Of a stretch of 37,108 nucleotides of DNA, positions 23,076 to 32,686 are shown one piece after another (position 1 is the first letter of the stretch; every line of letters begins with the position of its first letter). The notes beneath the pieces were generated by a model that worked only from the letters and a program-made list of their open reading frames with translations, was not told where the DNA came from and ran no database searches. This DNA comes from an uncultured Parabacteroides sp. Lineage in GTDB: Bacteria > Bacteroidota > Bacteroidia > Bacteroidales > Tannerellaceae. The stretch is taken from positions 1 to 37,108 of the forward strand of contig CALUZR010000033.1 of the NCBI GenBank assembly GCA_944325335.1, in the 5' to 3' direction. The translations under genes and the position numbers were made by a program.

Positions 23076-26000
23076 ATGAACAAAAAAGTACTTACATTGT
23101 GCGCAGGTTTGTTGCTTAGCGGATCTGTATTTGCTGCGCATCAAGCAGGTGTGGATTGGTCTAATACTTTAGGAGCATTAGACAATGCTGGAAAGTATTG
23201 GCAACTGAATTACCTAAATTATCGTGCAGGTGCTGGCGATTGGACGACTGGAGGAACGGGGTACTATTTGACACTGACTGATGGAGCAAATCCTCAATTG
23301 GTTATAGCTACTGCTGCTTCTGGTTTATTGGATGAATCTTCTTATTGGACACTGAAGGTGATTCCTCTGACTGCAGGTGAAACTTATCCAGACGCCTACT
23401 GTGTAGCTCTTGTTGAAGTCGTTAATGAAGACGGTTACACTTTGACATTGAATAAAACTACACACGAATTAGCCGATGACAACACAGCTGAAGCTGATAA
23501 GGTTAGTCGTTTTTATGTAAGAAAAGGAACTAACGACAATTTAACGTTGGCTTATTATCCTACAGGCAATAACTCTGATGTTTATTGCATTGGACAGGAC
23601 GTAAGTATTAATGCTACTACGGTGAAAATAAAAGGGAAGCAACTCGGAACGGATAATTACGGTATAAGTTGGGATATCGTGAACATTGCCGAAGAAGCTC
23701 TTCCTGCAAAAGAATTGAACGCTCAATTGAACGGTGGATTCGAATTGAACTTTTCTTCTAAAGGTGAGGTTTATAAGAACCTGACATGGGCTGAAGCTTT
23801 TGGTGGTAAGTTGACGGCTGTAGGTGTGAATGTGGATGATGAAGATGAGATTGCGACATCTGGAGATAAAAAATACTATTTCCGTACAAGCGATGGCCGT
23901 TATATCGTTTTGGATGATGAGTATTTGGGTACAAACACTTCTACCTTGAAAGGAAACGATGAGGCTATTTATCGTGGATATAACTTCAAGACAATTAGCG
24001 AACATGCTTTCAAGAATTTGACAGATAAGAGCAATGCAACATTTACCGTATTCCGCACTTATGACTTCAATGACAAAGACTCTTTGATTATCTCTTTGCC
24101 GGATGTTAAGAACATTGGTGCTATCAATGCTGGAGGTTTGAACGCAAGTGCACCTAATAATGAAAGTGGTTTGCGTATGTTTGTTTCTTCTGTGTTAGGC
24201 AGTGATGTATTAACTACAGTTGCGTACACACATGCAAACGACAAGTTGGCTACTCCGAAAGCAGATGATTATAATACGGCTCAGTTGGGTGCATGGGCTC
24301 CTTACATTAAGTTCGGTGCTTCAAACATCGTAGACTGGAGCAAATTTGCTGGCAAGGTTTGGAATATTACGGATGAAAAGGGCAATGTATTGTCTCCAAA
24401 AGCAGATGGCGATATCGACTATTCAACTTCTGAGGATTACGATTACGCACAATTGTTCGCTCCGGCTGAAGAAGTGGACAAGACGAATCCAGAAGGACAG
24501 TGGTTGCTCGACGATGCAGGCAATTGCTTCGTAAACCGTGAATCGGGCGAACAGGCATTCAAGTCGACAAATAACTGGACTATCCGTAGCTTAGGTGGTG
24601 ATAAGTATGCTCTCTATAATAGCCGCTTCGATACAGAAGATGAATATACTATTTACATTACAGAAGCTAAAGATGCAGAATTAGGCTGGACAGAAAATGG
24701 TTACGTCATCTATGACATGGACGAAGAACAGAACAATGGCAAGTATTTGTCATTTGAAACTACCTTCGGTACAGCTTATGTAGGCAAAGATGCAGATGAT
24801 AATGTAATCTTGACTCAGGATGTAAACGAAGCTATTGAGTTCCGCGTAAAGCAAATGAGCCATGATTTCGAAGACCACGATGGCATTGCCGCTCCGGATA
24901 CATTGCAACACTATACTTCATTCATGAATGTAGATAAGGATGGCGAACTCTATGTAGACGTTGATACGTTGCAGTTCTTCCACTATGCATTGTATGAGAA
25001 CTTCTCTGAAAAGTACTTGATGTACAATACAAAGACAAAGAAGTTCCAGCTCTCAGACGAAAGCTACACAGGTAATGGTCATGAAAACTTCGATCAAGAA
25101 GGTGCTAAATACGCATTCGTAGTGAAAGCTCGTGAAGATGGTTCTTACATTTTGGTTCGTGATTATGCTATTGACTATGATGAATGTCTCAACGATGCTA
25201 CTCACGATCATGAAATCCAAAAGAATTGGAACAACGAAAATGCTACATTCGATAATGTATTTGAAGTGAACTTCGGTAAAGACGCATACACGTTGTATGA
25301 TGAAGATGGCAATATCGATGAAAAGAATAGAAGTTACAAAGCTAATGGCCAAGCTCACAAGCTCTATGCTGGTACGCAGAAGGATGGCTTCTTGACGGAT
25401 ATGGCAGATATCTACAACTACAACGATAATGACCGCATCACGATTGAAGCTACTAACAAAGTGGAATATATGAAGTTTAACGCTGGCCTCGACACCGTGA
25501 AGATTTCATTGCAACGTCAGCCGAACTTCTTCCTCTATGAGCACAATGTGAACGGTACGAACTTCTTGAGCATGGAACATGTGGCTGACGTAGAAGACAT
25601 GAAGGCGGCTATCTTCGTAGACACTGCTTATGTACGTGGTGGAACAGACCGTCCGCAGTACTTGTTGGCAGTTGGTGCAAACCATGTAGACGCAGAATGG
25701 GATAACCATGATGATTCTCCTGAAATTCCGGTTCATATGATTCATCCGGATACAACTTATGGGCGCTTCTTGGTGAACATGGTGGATTCAGCTAAGGCTT
25801 GGAAGGCTTCTGTGAAGACCAATCCATACATCCACGAAGAGTTGAACGGCAATTACTACTATCGTTTGGCCTTCATCGACGGTCTCCATTACAACGACAA
25901 GTTGTATTTGAACAACGAAGATGAAACTGTAATCGATTTGAGTAATAACAACGAAAAGGTTTGTACATTCTCGTTCCGCTATGTAGACGAAGAACGTGAA

Positions 26001-26360
26001 GGTGTGAAGATCGAAACAACTTACGATGGTAAGACTCGTGGCTGGTTGAAGTATCAGAACAACGTTCCGGTAGTGACTAATGATTACGAAGATGCTCACG
26101 TATTCTTGGTAGACAACACTACGACTGAAGCTCCGACAGCTAACGAAACCATCGCAGCTGAAGGTGCAATCTCTGTAGTTGCTACTGACGGTGCAGTCAT
26201 CATCAAGGGTGCAGAAGGCAAGAACGTAGTCATCGCTACTATCTTGGGTAAAGTCGTAGCTAACGAAACGGTTAACTCAGACAACGAAACAATTACAGTA
26301 CCAGCTGGTATCGCAGTAGTTTCTGTAGACGGCGAAAGCTTCAAGGTAGTCGTTAAGTAA
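23076..26360 (+). CDS. large secreted surface protein, DUF6383 / type IX-like C-terminus
   Basis: 1094 residues from ATG 23076, chosen because MNKKVLTLCAGLLLSGSVFA is a clean signal peptide; an in-frame start at 23007 would bury it. The mature protein is acidic and beta-rich (many YYFRTSDGRYIVL-, KYLSFETT-, KYLMYNTK-like strands, as in repeated lectin-like or sheet modules). The last 65 residues (ISVVATDGAVIIKGAEGKNV ... VPAGIAVVSVDGESFKVVVK) look like DUF6383, which has the layout of a type IX secretion sorting domain. Codon use is uniform and suggests high expression. Size and composition would fit a surface-layer or surface-coat protein; that is inference. Long leader with terminator upstream; structured repeats downstream. 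Confidence 0.75.
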   Translation: MNKKVLTLCAGLLLSGSVFAAHQAGVDWSNTLGALDNAGKYWQLNYLNYRAGAGDWTTGGTGYYLTLTDGANPQLVIATAASGLLDESSYWTLKVIPLTAGETYPDAYCVALVEVVNEDGYTLTLNKTTHELADDNTAEADKVSRFYVRKGTNDNLTLAYYPTGNNSDVYCIGQDVSINATTVKIKGKQLGTDNYGISWDIVNIAEEALPAKELNAQLNGGFELNFSSKGEVYKNLTWAEAFGGKLTAVGVNVDDEDEIATSGDKKYYFRTSDGRYIVLDDEYLGTNTSTLKGNDEAIYRGYNFKTISEHAFKNLTDKSNATFTVFRTYDFNDKDSLIISLPDVKNIGAINAGGLNASAPNNESGLRMFVSSVLGSDVLTTVAYTHANDKLATPKADDYNTAQLGAWAPYIKFGASNIVDWSKFAGKVWNITDEKGNVLSPKADGDIDYSTSEDYDYAQLFAPAEEVDKTNPEGQWLLDDAGNCFVNRESGEQAFKSTNNWTIRSLGGDKYALYNSRFDTEDEYTIYITEAKDAELGWTENGYVIYDMDEEQNNGKYLSFETTFGTAYVGKDADDNVILTQDVNEAIEFRVKQMSHDFEDHDGIAAPDTLQHYTSFMNVDKDGELYVDVDTLQFFHYALYENFSEKYLMYNTKTKKFQLSDESYTGNGHENFDQEGAKYAFVVKAREDGSYILVRDYAIDYDECLNDATHDHEIQKNWNNENATFDNVFEVNFGKDAYTLYDEDGNIDEKNRSYKANGQAHKLYAGTQKDGFLTDMADIYNYNDNDRITIEATNKVEYMKFNAGLDTVKISLQRQPNFFLYEHNVNGTNFLSMEHVADVEDMKAAIFVDTAYVRGGTDRPQYLLAVGANHVDAEWDNHDDSPEIPVHMIHPDTTYGRFLVNMVDSAKAWKASVKTNPYIHEELNGNYYYRLAFIDGLHYNDKLYLNNEDETVIDLSNNNEKVCTFSFRYVDEEREGVKIETTYDGKTRGWLKYQNNVPVVTNDYEDAHVFLVDNTTTEAPTANETIAAEGAISVVATDGAVIIKGAEGKNVVIATILGKVVANETVNSDNETITVPAGIAVVSVDGESFKVVVK

Positions 26361-26397
26361 ATGAAGAACTTAAAGTTCATAACATATAAATTTAAGT

Positions 26398-26467
26398 TGT
26401 TAATAAATAGTTAATAGCTGCAAGTTGCCCCTCGCGAGAGTCGCCGCAGCGCATAAACGTTAGTATT
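26398..26467 (+). repeat. structured repeat element, copy B
   Basis: Starts TTAATAAATAGTTAATA (26399-26415), has a middle with GCTGC...GCAGC and the palindrome CTCGCGAG (26431-26438), and ends CCGCAGCGCATAAACGTT (26444-26461) and TAGTATT. Ends are identical to copy A at 19911-19990, which lies in the opposite orientation. The middle differs in sequence but keeps a CTGC/GCAG pairing. Confidence 0.7.
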
Positions 26468-26508
26468 AATATTAGTAATAAAAATTCTATTCAAGGCGCT
26501 CCTTTCTG

Positions 26509-26570
26509 CGAAGACCGGAGCGTGAAACTCTTAAGAGCCTCTTCTCTATCAACAGGGAAGGGGCTTTTTA
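26509..26570 (+). ncRNA. structured terminator-like element, copy 2
   Basis: CGGAGCGTGAAACTCTTAAG into the palindrome CTCTTAAGAG (26528-26537), then the hairpin AGCCTCTTCTCT (26536-26547) / AGGGAAGGGGCT (26554-26565) and TTTTT. Nearly identical to the minus-strand element at 10096-10158. GCGCTCC (26498-26504) could also pair with GGAGCGT (26518-26524). It probably ends the secreted-protein transcript, but the strict conservation of the part before the hairpin exceeds what a terminator needs. Confidence 0.65.
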
Positions 26571-26578
26571 TCTTTTCC

Positions 26579-26660
26579 CGAAGTGGCACTTCGAGCACCT
26601 CGAAGTAGCACTTTGACACGCCCGAAGTGCCACTTTGACGTACTCAATGTGGCACTTCGC
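26579..26660. repeat. array 4: four 22-bp repeats with palindromic cores
   Basis: Units start at 26579, 26601, 26623 and 26645. Cores are CGAAGTGGCACTTCG (perfect palindrome), CGAAGTAGCACTTTG, CGAAGTGCCACTTTG and CAATGTGGCACTTCG. The GAAGTGnCACTTC core equals that at the ends of array 1. The array lies between the terminator of the secreted-protein gene and the purL promoter. Confidence 0.92.
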
Positions 26661-26777
26661 CTTTCTTAGCGTGGAATAGGGGGCTTATCCTTGTCGTAAT
26701 AGGGAGGCTATGCTAATGGAGACTGTCTTATTGGTAGCATAGGTTGGCTCAGTCTCTGCAACGAATCGCTTTTCATG

Positions 26778-26808
26778 TTGCGCTATTCAAGGAAAAGATG
26801 TACCTTTG
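26778..26808 (+). promoter_or_regulatory. purL promoter
   Basis: TTG (26778-26780), 20-bp spacer, TACCTTTG (26801-26808). Start near 26814, leader about 40 nt. No purine riboswitch is visible. Confidence 0.7.
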
Positions 26809-26853
26809 TCACGTTATTGAGATTCGAGTATTTATCAAATAAACAAATCATAT

Positions 26854-29800
26854 ATGATTCTATTCTTTCAATCTCCTACTAAGACGGTGCTGGCGGTAGA
26901 GGCCAAGCATTCGTTTGCACCGGAAGAGACGCAAAAGCTCGTATGGCTTTTTAGCGGAGCCAAGCCGGTAGAGGCTGAGACACTGGACGGATGGTTCGTC
27001 GGTCCGCGCCGCGAAATGATTACTCCGTGGAGTACGAACGCCGTGGAAATTACCCAGAATATGGGGTTGGACGGCATCGGCCGTATCGAAGAATACTTCC
27101 CTGTATCGTCGGGCGAAGCGGAACACGACCCGATGTTGCAACGTATCTACAACGGCTTGAACCAGGAAATCTTTACGATTGACAAACAACCCGATCCGAT
27201 TGTTTACATTGAGGACTTGGAAGCCTACAACCAGCAAGAGGGATTGGCGTTGAGCGCTGAGGAAATCGCCTACCTGAAAGAGGTGAGCGAGAAGATTGGC
27301 CGCAAACTGACGGATAGCGAGGTGTTTGGCTTCTCGCAGGTAAACTCGGAGCATTGCCGGCATAAGATATTCGGCGGTACCTTTATTATAGATGGCGAAG
27401 AGAAGGAAAGCTCGCTCTTCGGCTTGATTAAGAAGACTTCGGCCGAGAACCCGAACAAGTTGGTTTCGGCTTATAAGGATAATGTGGCCTTCAACGAAGG
27501 TCCGACTATCGAGCAATTCGCTCCGGCAAGTGGAGACAAGCCCGATTATTATGTGACGAAAGAGATTGAGACGGTTATCTCCCTCAAGGCGGAGACGCAC
27601 AACTTCCCGACGACGGTCGAGCCGTTCAATGGCGCCGCTACGGGTTCGGGCGGTGAGATCCGTGACCGCTTGGGCGGTGGTAAAGCTTCTCTTCCGTTGG
27701 CAGGTACGGCGGTGTATATGACCTCTTATCCTCGGACGGAAGGAGCTCGCGAATGGGAAAAGATTCTCGATCCGCGTCCCTGGTTGTATCAGACGCCGGA
27801 GCAAATCTTGATTAAGGCATCGAACGGTGCGTCCGACTTCGGTAACAAGTTCGGCCAGCCGCTTATCTGTGGTTCCTTACTTACCTTTGAACATGCCGAA
27901 AACCAGAAGAAATATGCTTATGATAAGGTCATCATGTTGGCCGGAGGCGTGGGGTATGCCAATAAGCGCGATGCGTTGAAGGGCGACCCGAAACCGGGCG
28001 AAGAGGTGGTTGTCTTAGGCGGTGATAACTATCGTATCGGTATGGGCGGAGGCGCGGTATCTTCCGTAAATACTGGTCAATATACGAGCGGTATCGAACT
28101 GAATGCCGTGCAACGTGCCAACCCGGAAATGCAGAAGCGTGTGGCGAACGTCATCCGTACGATTGCCGAATCAGAGGATAATCCGATCGTTTCCATCCAC
28201 GACCATGGAGCGGGCGGACACTTGAATTGCCTCTCTGAATTGGTAGAAGCTACAGGTGGACACATCGATATGAGCAAACTCCCGATTGGCGACCCGACCC
28301 TTTCCGCTAAGGAGATTATCGGAAACGAAAGCCAGGAGCGCATGGGCCTCTTGATGGAAGAAAAGGATGTAGAGCGGGTACGCCGCATTGCCGACCGCGA
28401 ACGTTCGCCGATGTACGTCGTAGGCGAGACGACCGACGATATGAAGTTCGTCTTCGAACAGGCAGATGGCGTGAAACCTATCGACATCAAGTTGGAATAT
28501 ATGTTCGGTAAACCACCCCGCACGATTATGCGCGACCATACCGTAGAGGAGACTTACCAGCCGGTAGTCTACAAGGAATCTGAATTGCATCACTATCTGG
28601 AGAATGTGCTCCAGTTGGAGGCCGTGGCTTGCAAGGATTGGTTGACCAACAAGGTGGACCGTTCGGTATCCGGAAAAGTAGCGCGCCAGCAATGTCAGGG
28701 CGAGTTGCAGTTACCGTTGAGCGACTTGGGTGCGGTAGCGTTGGACTATCGAGGCAAGTCGGGTATCGCGACATCCATCGGTCATGCGCCGCAGGTAGCG
28801 ATGGTGGATCCGGCTGCCGGTTCGGTGATGGCCATTGCCGAGGCTTTGACGAACATCGTGTTCGCGCCGCTTGCCGATAAGCTTACCGGCGTTTCGCTGA
28901 GTGCAAACTGGATGTGGCCCTGCCGAAACGAGGGCGAAGATGCTCGTTTGTATAAGGCCGTTCAGGCTGCATCGGACTTCGCGATTGCATTAGGAATTAA
29001 TATCCCGACGGGTAAGGATTCCCTCTCGATGACGCAGAAGTACGGCGACGATAAGGTGATTTCTCCGGGTACGGTGATTATCTCTGCCGGTGCGGAAGTG
29101 AGCGACGTGAAGAAAATCGTCTCTCCGGTCTTGGCGCATGATAAGAATACACATATATATTATATAGATTTCTCATTCGACGGGCTGAAGCTGGGCGGTT
29201 CTGCCTTGGCGCAGACGTTAAACAAGCTGGGTGACGAGGTTCCGACCGTGAAGGATGCGGAATACTTCAGCGATGCCTTTAACGCCGTTCAGGATGCCAT
29301 CGAAAAAGGTCTGATTCTTTCCGGACACGATATTTCTGCCGGAGGTATGATTACCACGTTGCTGGAAATGTGCTTCGCAAATGTAGAAGGCGGTTTGGAA
29401 GTAAATCTTGACAAGATTAACGAACAGGATATCGTGAAGATTCTCTTTGCCGAGAATCCGGGTATCATCGTTCAGGTGAAAGACAAGAAAGCATTCGAGA
29501 AGCTGATGCAAGAGGCAGGCGTAGGTTTTGCCGAAATTGCCAAGCCGACTGCTGAGCGTCATATCCTCGTGTCGAAGGAAGGCATCCAGTATCACTTCGG
29601 CATCGACTATATGCGCGATGTTTGGTACGAGTCTTCTTATAAGTTGGATTGCAAGCAGAGCGGCGATACTTGCGCGGGCAATCGCTTCGAGAACTATAAG
29701 ATGCAACCGCTGGAGTTCCGGTATCCAAAGAACTTCACGGGCAAGCTGGTGGACTTGGGCTTGACGTTCGACCGTCAGGGCAAGAGCGGCATCCGGGCGG

Positions 29801-30543
29801 CTGTAATCCGTGAGAAAGGTTGCCAATGCGAACGCGAGACCTCTTATGCACTCTATCTGGCTGGCTTCGACGTGAAGGATGTCCACATGACGGACTTGGC
29901 TTCGGGTCGCGAGACGCTGGAAGACGTGAACATGATTGTCTTCTGCGGTGGCTTCTCGAACTCCGACGTATTAGGCTCGGCCAAAGGTTGGGCAGCTGGC
30001 ATCCTCTTCAACGAAAAGGCGAAGAAGGCCATCGACAACTTCTATGCCCGCAAGGATACGTTGAGCTTGGGTATTTGCAACGGTTGCCAGCTCATGGCGG
30101 AACTGGGCGTCATCTATCCGGAGCACGAACAGAAGCACAAGATGTTGCACAACGATTCGCACAAGTTCGAGTCGAACTTCGTGACATTAGAGATTCCGAA
30201 GAACCATTCCGTAATGTTCGGTTCGCTCAGTGGATGTAAGATTGGTGCTTGGGTAGCTCACGGTGAAGGCAAGTTCGGTTTCCCGTATGAGGAAAAGGAA
30301 TACCACATCATCGCGAAGTACAACTACGAAGGTTATCCTGCCAACCCGAACGGTTCGCCGTGGTCGGTAGCCGGTGTTTGCTCGCACGATGGTCGTCATC
30401 TGGCGATGATGCCGCACTTGGAACGCGCCATGTTCCCATGGCAATGCGGTTATTATCCGGCAGATCGTAAGTCGGATGAAGTAACGCCATGGATTGAAGC
30501 CTTCGTCAATGCCCGCAAGTGGATTGAGGCAACAAAGAAATAG
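26854..30543 (+). CDS. purL: phosphoribosylformylglycinamidine synthase (large PurL)
   Basis: 1229 residues: the single-chain enzyme converting FGAR, glutamine and ATP to FGAM in purine synthesis. Order: N-terminal PurS-like domain, two AIR-synthase-like halves (first with FSQVNSEHCRHKIFGG, KAETHNFPTTVEPFNGAATG and DHGAGGHLNCLSEL; second with IPTGKDSLSM), and a C-terminal glutamine amidotransferase with the nucleophile in LGICNGCQLM. Full length for the family (E. coli 1295). Monocistronic, with its own promoter and a double-hairpin terminator. Confidence 0.97.
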   Translation: MILFFQSPTKTVLAVEAKHSFAPEETQKLVWLFSGAKPVEAETLDGWFVGPRREMITPWSTNAVEITQNMGLDGIGRIEEYFPVSSGEAEHDPMLQRIYNGLNQEIFTIDKQPDPIVYIEDLEAYNQQEGLALSAEEIAYLKEVSEKIGRKLTDSEVFGFSQVNSEHCRHKIFGGTFIIDGEEKESSLFGLIKKTSAENPNKLVSAYKDNVAFNEGPTIEQFAPASGDKPDYYVTKEIETVISLKAETHNFPTTVEPFNGAATGSGGEIRDRLGGGKASLPLAGTAVYMTSYPRTEGAREWEKILDPRPWLYQTPEQILIKASNGASDFGNKFGQPLICGSLLTFEHAENQKKYAYDKVIMLAGGVGYANKRDALKGDPKPGEEVVVLGGDNYRIGMGGGAVSSVNTGQYTSGIELNAVQRANPEMQKRVANVIRTIAESEDNPIVSIHDHGAGGHLNCLSELVEATGGHIDMSKLPIGDPTLSAKEIIGNESQERMGLLMEEKDVERVRRIADRERSPMYVVGETTDDMKFVFEQADGVKPIDIKLEYMFGKPPRTIMRDHTVEETYQPVVYKESELHHYLENVLQLEAVACKDWLTNKVDRSVSGKVARQQCQGELQLPLSDLGAVALDYRGKSGIATSIGHAPQVAMVDPAAGSVMAIAEALTNIVFAPLADKLTGVSLSANWMWPCRNEGEDARLYKAVQAASDFAIALGINIPTGKDSLSMTQKYGDDKVISPGTVIISAGAEVSDVKKIVSPVLAHDKNTHIYYIDFSFDGLKLGGSALAQTLNKLGDEVPTVKDAEYFSDAFNAVQDAIEKGLILSGHDISAGGMITTLLEMCFANVEGGLEVNLDKINEQDIVKILFAENPGIIVQVKDKKAFEKLMQEAGVGFAEIAKPTAERHILVSKEGIQYHFGIDYMRDVWYESSYKLDCKQSGDTCAGNRFENYKMQPLEFRYPKNFTGKLVDLGLTFDRQGKSGIRAAVIREKGCQCERETSYALYLAGFDVKDVHMTDLASGRETLEDVNMIVFCGGFSNSDVLGSAKGWAAGILFNEKAKKAIDNFYARKDTLSLGICNGCQLMAELGVIYPEHEQKHKMLHNDSHKFESNFVTLEIPKNHSVMFGSLSGCKIGAWVAHGEGKFGFPYEEKEYHIIAKYNYEGYPANPNGSPWSVAGVCSHDGRHLAMMPHLERAMFPWQCGYYPADRKSDEVTPWIEAFVNARKWIEATKK

Positions 30544-30563
30544 TACATGTTTTAATACTCATT

Positions 30564-30640
30564 TTCTCGAGGCTTAAGAATAGCCTCGAGAAGTTTGAGC
30601 GACCGCCCCTTTCAAAGCAAAAGGGCGGTCGTCTCTTTTT
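30564..30640. terminator. two hairpins between convergent purL and DUF2264 genes
   Basis: TTCTCGAGGCT (30564-30574) / AGCCTCGAGAA (30582-30592) is a perfect stem. CGACCGCCC (30600-30608) / GGGCGGTCG (30623-30631... ) is a second, followed by TCTCTTTTT for the + strand. The first hairpin may serve the minus gene, which ends at 30639. Confidence 0.85.
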
Positions 30641-32552
30641 ATAGCTGTTCGAGTGCCTTTTGGATCTCTTCTGGTTTAAACTGTCCTACTTTGAAAAGCA
30701 TGAGTGTCTTCAGCTCTGTAGGGCCGGACACGTCTACCGTGGCATTGATGGTTTTGGCAAACTGCGTCTCGGGATGCAAGCCTTTCGTGCGTATGAACTC
30801 AATCTGGCTCCATCCTTTCAACGGCACAAAGGCCAACGAGTGTTTCCCATTATATATGGTATAGGCTTTCAGTCCGCCATGCAATTCCGTCACGTTCTCC
30901 TGGATAGGTGTATCGTATTCGGGCAGCGCATAGTGTCCCAATCGCAACGTCGTGGGCGTGCTGCAAGAGGTCACCGAGTCGGTGCGCAGGGTGCCGTCGG
31001 GCAGCGTTTTGTCTGCAAGGCTCATGGTGAAACTGCTGTCACTTTGTAACCATACCGTGCGATGGAGCGTGCCATCGGCGTATCCTGTTGTGGTATAACG
31101 CCGCAGCGGCTCCCATTCTCCTTTCTGGTTCTTCACCACATAGGCCATAGCGACTTCGCCTTCCGCCCCGTCTGCCATCCATGGAAAAAGTGTGTTATAT
31201 GCCAATCGGTTATATTGCTCTGAGCCGCGGAACTTTTCCGCCCCGCGCCGTTCGGTGTCGTAGTTGCAGAATGCCCGCGTTTCCGAAGCGCCACTACTTC
31301 CATAGTTGGTGATAAGCATTTTCGGGCCGGGCAGCCACAGGTTCTCGACCTCGCCCGCCTTCATGTCGTTCCAGAAGCCCTCGTTCTCCGTCTCGCTCCA
31401 ATAAGGATGGCTTTCAGGAAGCATCAACGGAAGGAATGCCTTGGCACACCAGTAAACACTTCCACGGCAACTGTAACCTTGCAACACGGGATCGAAAAGT
31501 CCATAGAACCCCGGTGTCGGCACTCCATCGGAATAGATAAAGTCAGGATGTTGTAGGAATTGCAGCAAACAGCCAGAAGCAATGCGGCGCATCCATCCCG
31601 CATTGATGTCTTTGCCCCACGCTAACGGGGCAACGGCGGCAAAGCGGTACATATTGCTGCGTCCCCACATAAGCATCTGTCCGTCCCGTCCAAACATACG
31701 GGGATAGCTGCGATACATATCGGCAAAGTTCTTTTCGAATTGCGCCGCCAGTTCTGGATAATGTTCATGTCCAAAGAACTGTGACCACAGATAGCCGTAG
31801 AGCTGATAAGCCCACATCGAATAGTAATCGTAGTTTGGATAATCCAAATACCAACCATCGCCACGATAATCTTCTAACAGCAGGCGGACGTATTCTACAA
31901 GCAACGCGTCGTTGACCTCATATCCTTTCGACTTGAAGAACGACATGGGGAATACGTTGAAGAAACGCCAGTTCTGCGGGATTGTAGGTCCGTCGGCATA
32001 ACTTTCTATCATGGAATAGAGCGAGTCGCGGGTGCACTTCGGAAGCGGTTCCCAAAGCACATCGCCACAGATGAAGAGCGATATGCCCAGCGCCCCAAAC
32101 TCTACCAAATCCTGACAAGGACCACGCTGCCCGCGATGCGGAACGTATTGCGGACTTTTCGGGTCGACCAGCAACGCGAGCTGGCGGCGGTAATAGTCGG
32201 CCAAACGGATACCGTGGATGGTCAGCGTAGAGTCTTCGCGCAGCAAAGGCGAAGCAAGGAAAAGCGTACGGCACATGCCTTCGAGCGTAGCGCCACGTAC
32301 CCGGCTACTGTCCTTCGGATAACACACGTCGCCCAGCCGCTCGAAATACATTGGGTCGTCGAGCGAATGGATATGCCGAAAAGCACCCTCAAGCAGGTAC
32401 TTGTCTGCCTCGATCCAGTGTTGTCGCGTCATGCCCGTGTAAGGGCTGAGCTTGTAGTCCGGATTGATTACCTTAAACACGTTGTCTGCCCCTCGGGCAG
32501 CGCCTGTGGCCGCCAAGACCAGCGACCAAAAGATGCAAAATACTTTTTTCAT
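30639..32552 (-). CDS. DUF2264 family secreted glycoside hydrolase-like protein
   Basis: 637 residues with a signal peptide (MKKVFCIFWSLVLAATGAAR). The mature part is an alpha/alpha-barrel-type DUF2264 protein. Typical stretches are GATLEGMCRTLFLASPLL, GALGISLFICGDVLW, FNVFPMSFFKSKGYEV, and GDGWYLDYPNYDYYSMWAYQ, followed by a C-terminal beta-domain. I recall that a Bacteroides relative of this family acts as a glucuronidase (CAZy GH154), but cannot confirm the link for this protein. Likely periplasmic, acting on released oligosaccharides. It stands alone, without SusC/SusD neighbours. Confidence 0.8.
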   Translation of the reverse strand: MKKVFCIFWSLVLAATGAARGADNVFKVINPDYKLSPYTGMTRQHWIEADKYLLEGAFRHIHSLDDPMYFERLGDVCYPKDSSRVRGATLEGMCRTLFLASPLLREDSTLTIHGIRLADYYRRQLALLVDPKSPQYVPHRGQRGPCQDLVEFGALGISLFICGDVLWEPLPKCTRDSLYSMIESYADGPTIPQNWRFFNVFPMSFFKSKGYEVNDALLVEYVRLLLEDYRGDGWYLDYPNYDYYSMWAYQLYGYLWSQFFGHEHYPELAAQFEKNFADMYRSYPRMFGRDGQMLMWGRSNMYRFAAVAPLAWGKDINAGWMRRIASGCLLQFLQHPDFIYSDGVPTPGFYGLFDPVLQGYSCRGSVYWCAKAFLPLMLPESHPYWSETENEGFWNDMKAGEVENLWLPGPKMLITNYGSSGASETRAFCNYDTERRGAEKFRGSEQYNRLAYNTLFPWMADGAEGEVAMAYVVKNQKGEWEPLRRYTTTGYADGTLHRTVWLQSDSSFTMSLADKTLPDGTLRTDSVTSCSTPTTLRLGHYALPEYDTPIQENVTELHGGLKAYTIYNGKHSLAFVPLKGWSQIEFIRTKGLHPETQFAKTINATVDVSGPTELKTLMLFKVGQFKPEEIQKALEQL

Positions 32553-32624
32553 TATATTAAATTGTTGGTTATGATTCTTCCAGGATGCTCCGTTGCCAGG
32601 CTTCTCCCCACCACGGATTTCCTA

Positions 32625-32655
32625 CAAAGATAAACAAAAAAACCTTCCGGACAAA
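32625..32655 (-). promoter_or_regulatory. promoter of the DUF2264 gene
   Basis: Minus strand: TTTG (32655-32652), 19-bp spacer, TATCTTTG (32632-32625). Leader about 65 nt. Confidence 0.75.
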
Positions 32656-32686
32656 AGACGACATGCCCAAGCAAAAAGTTAAGATA

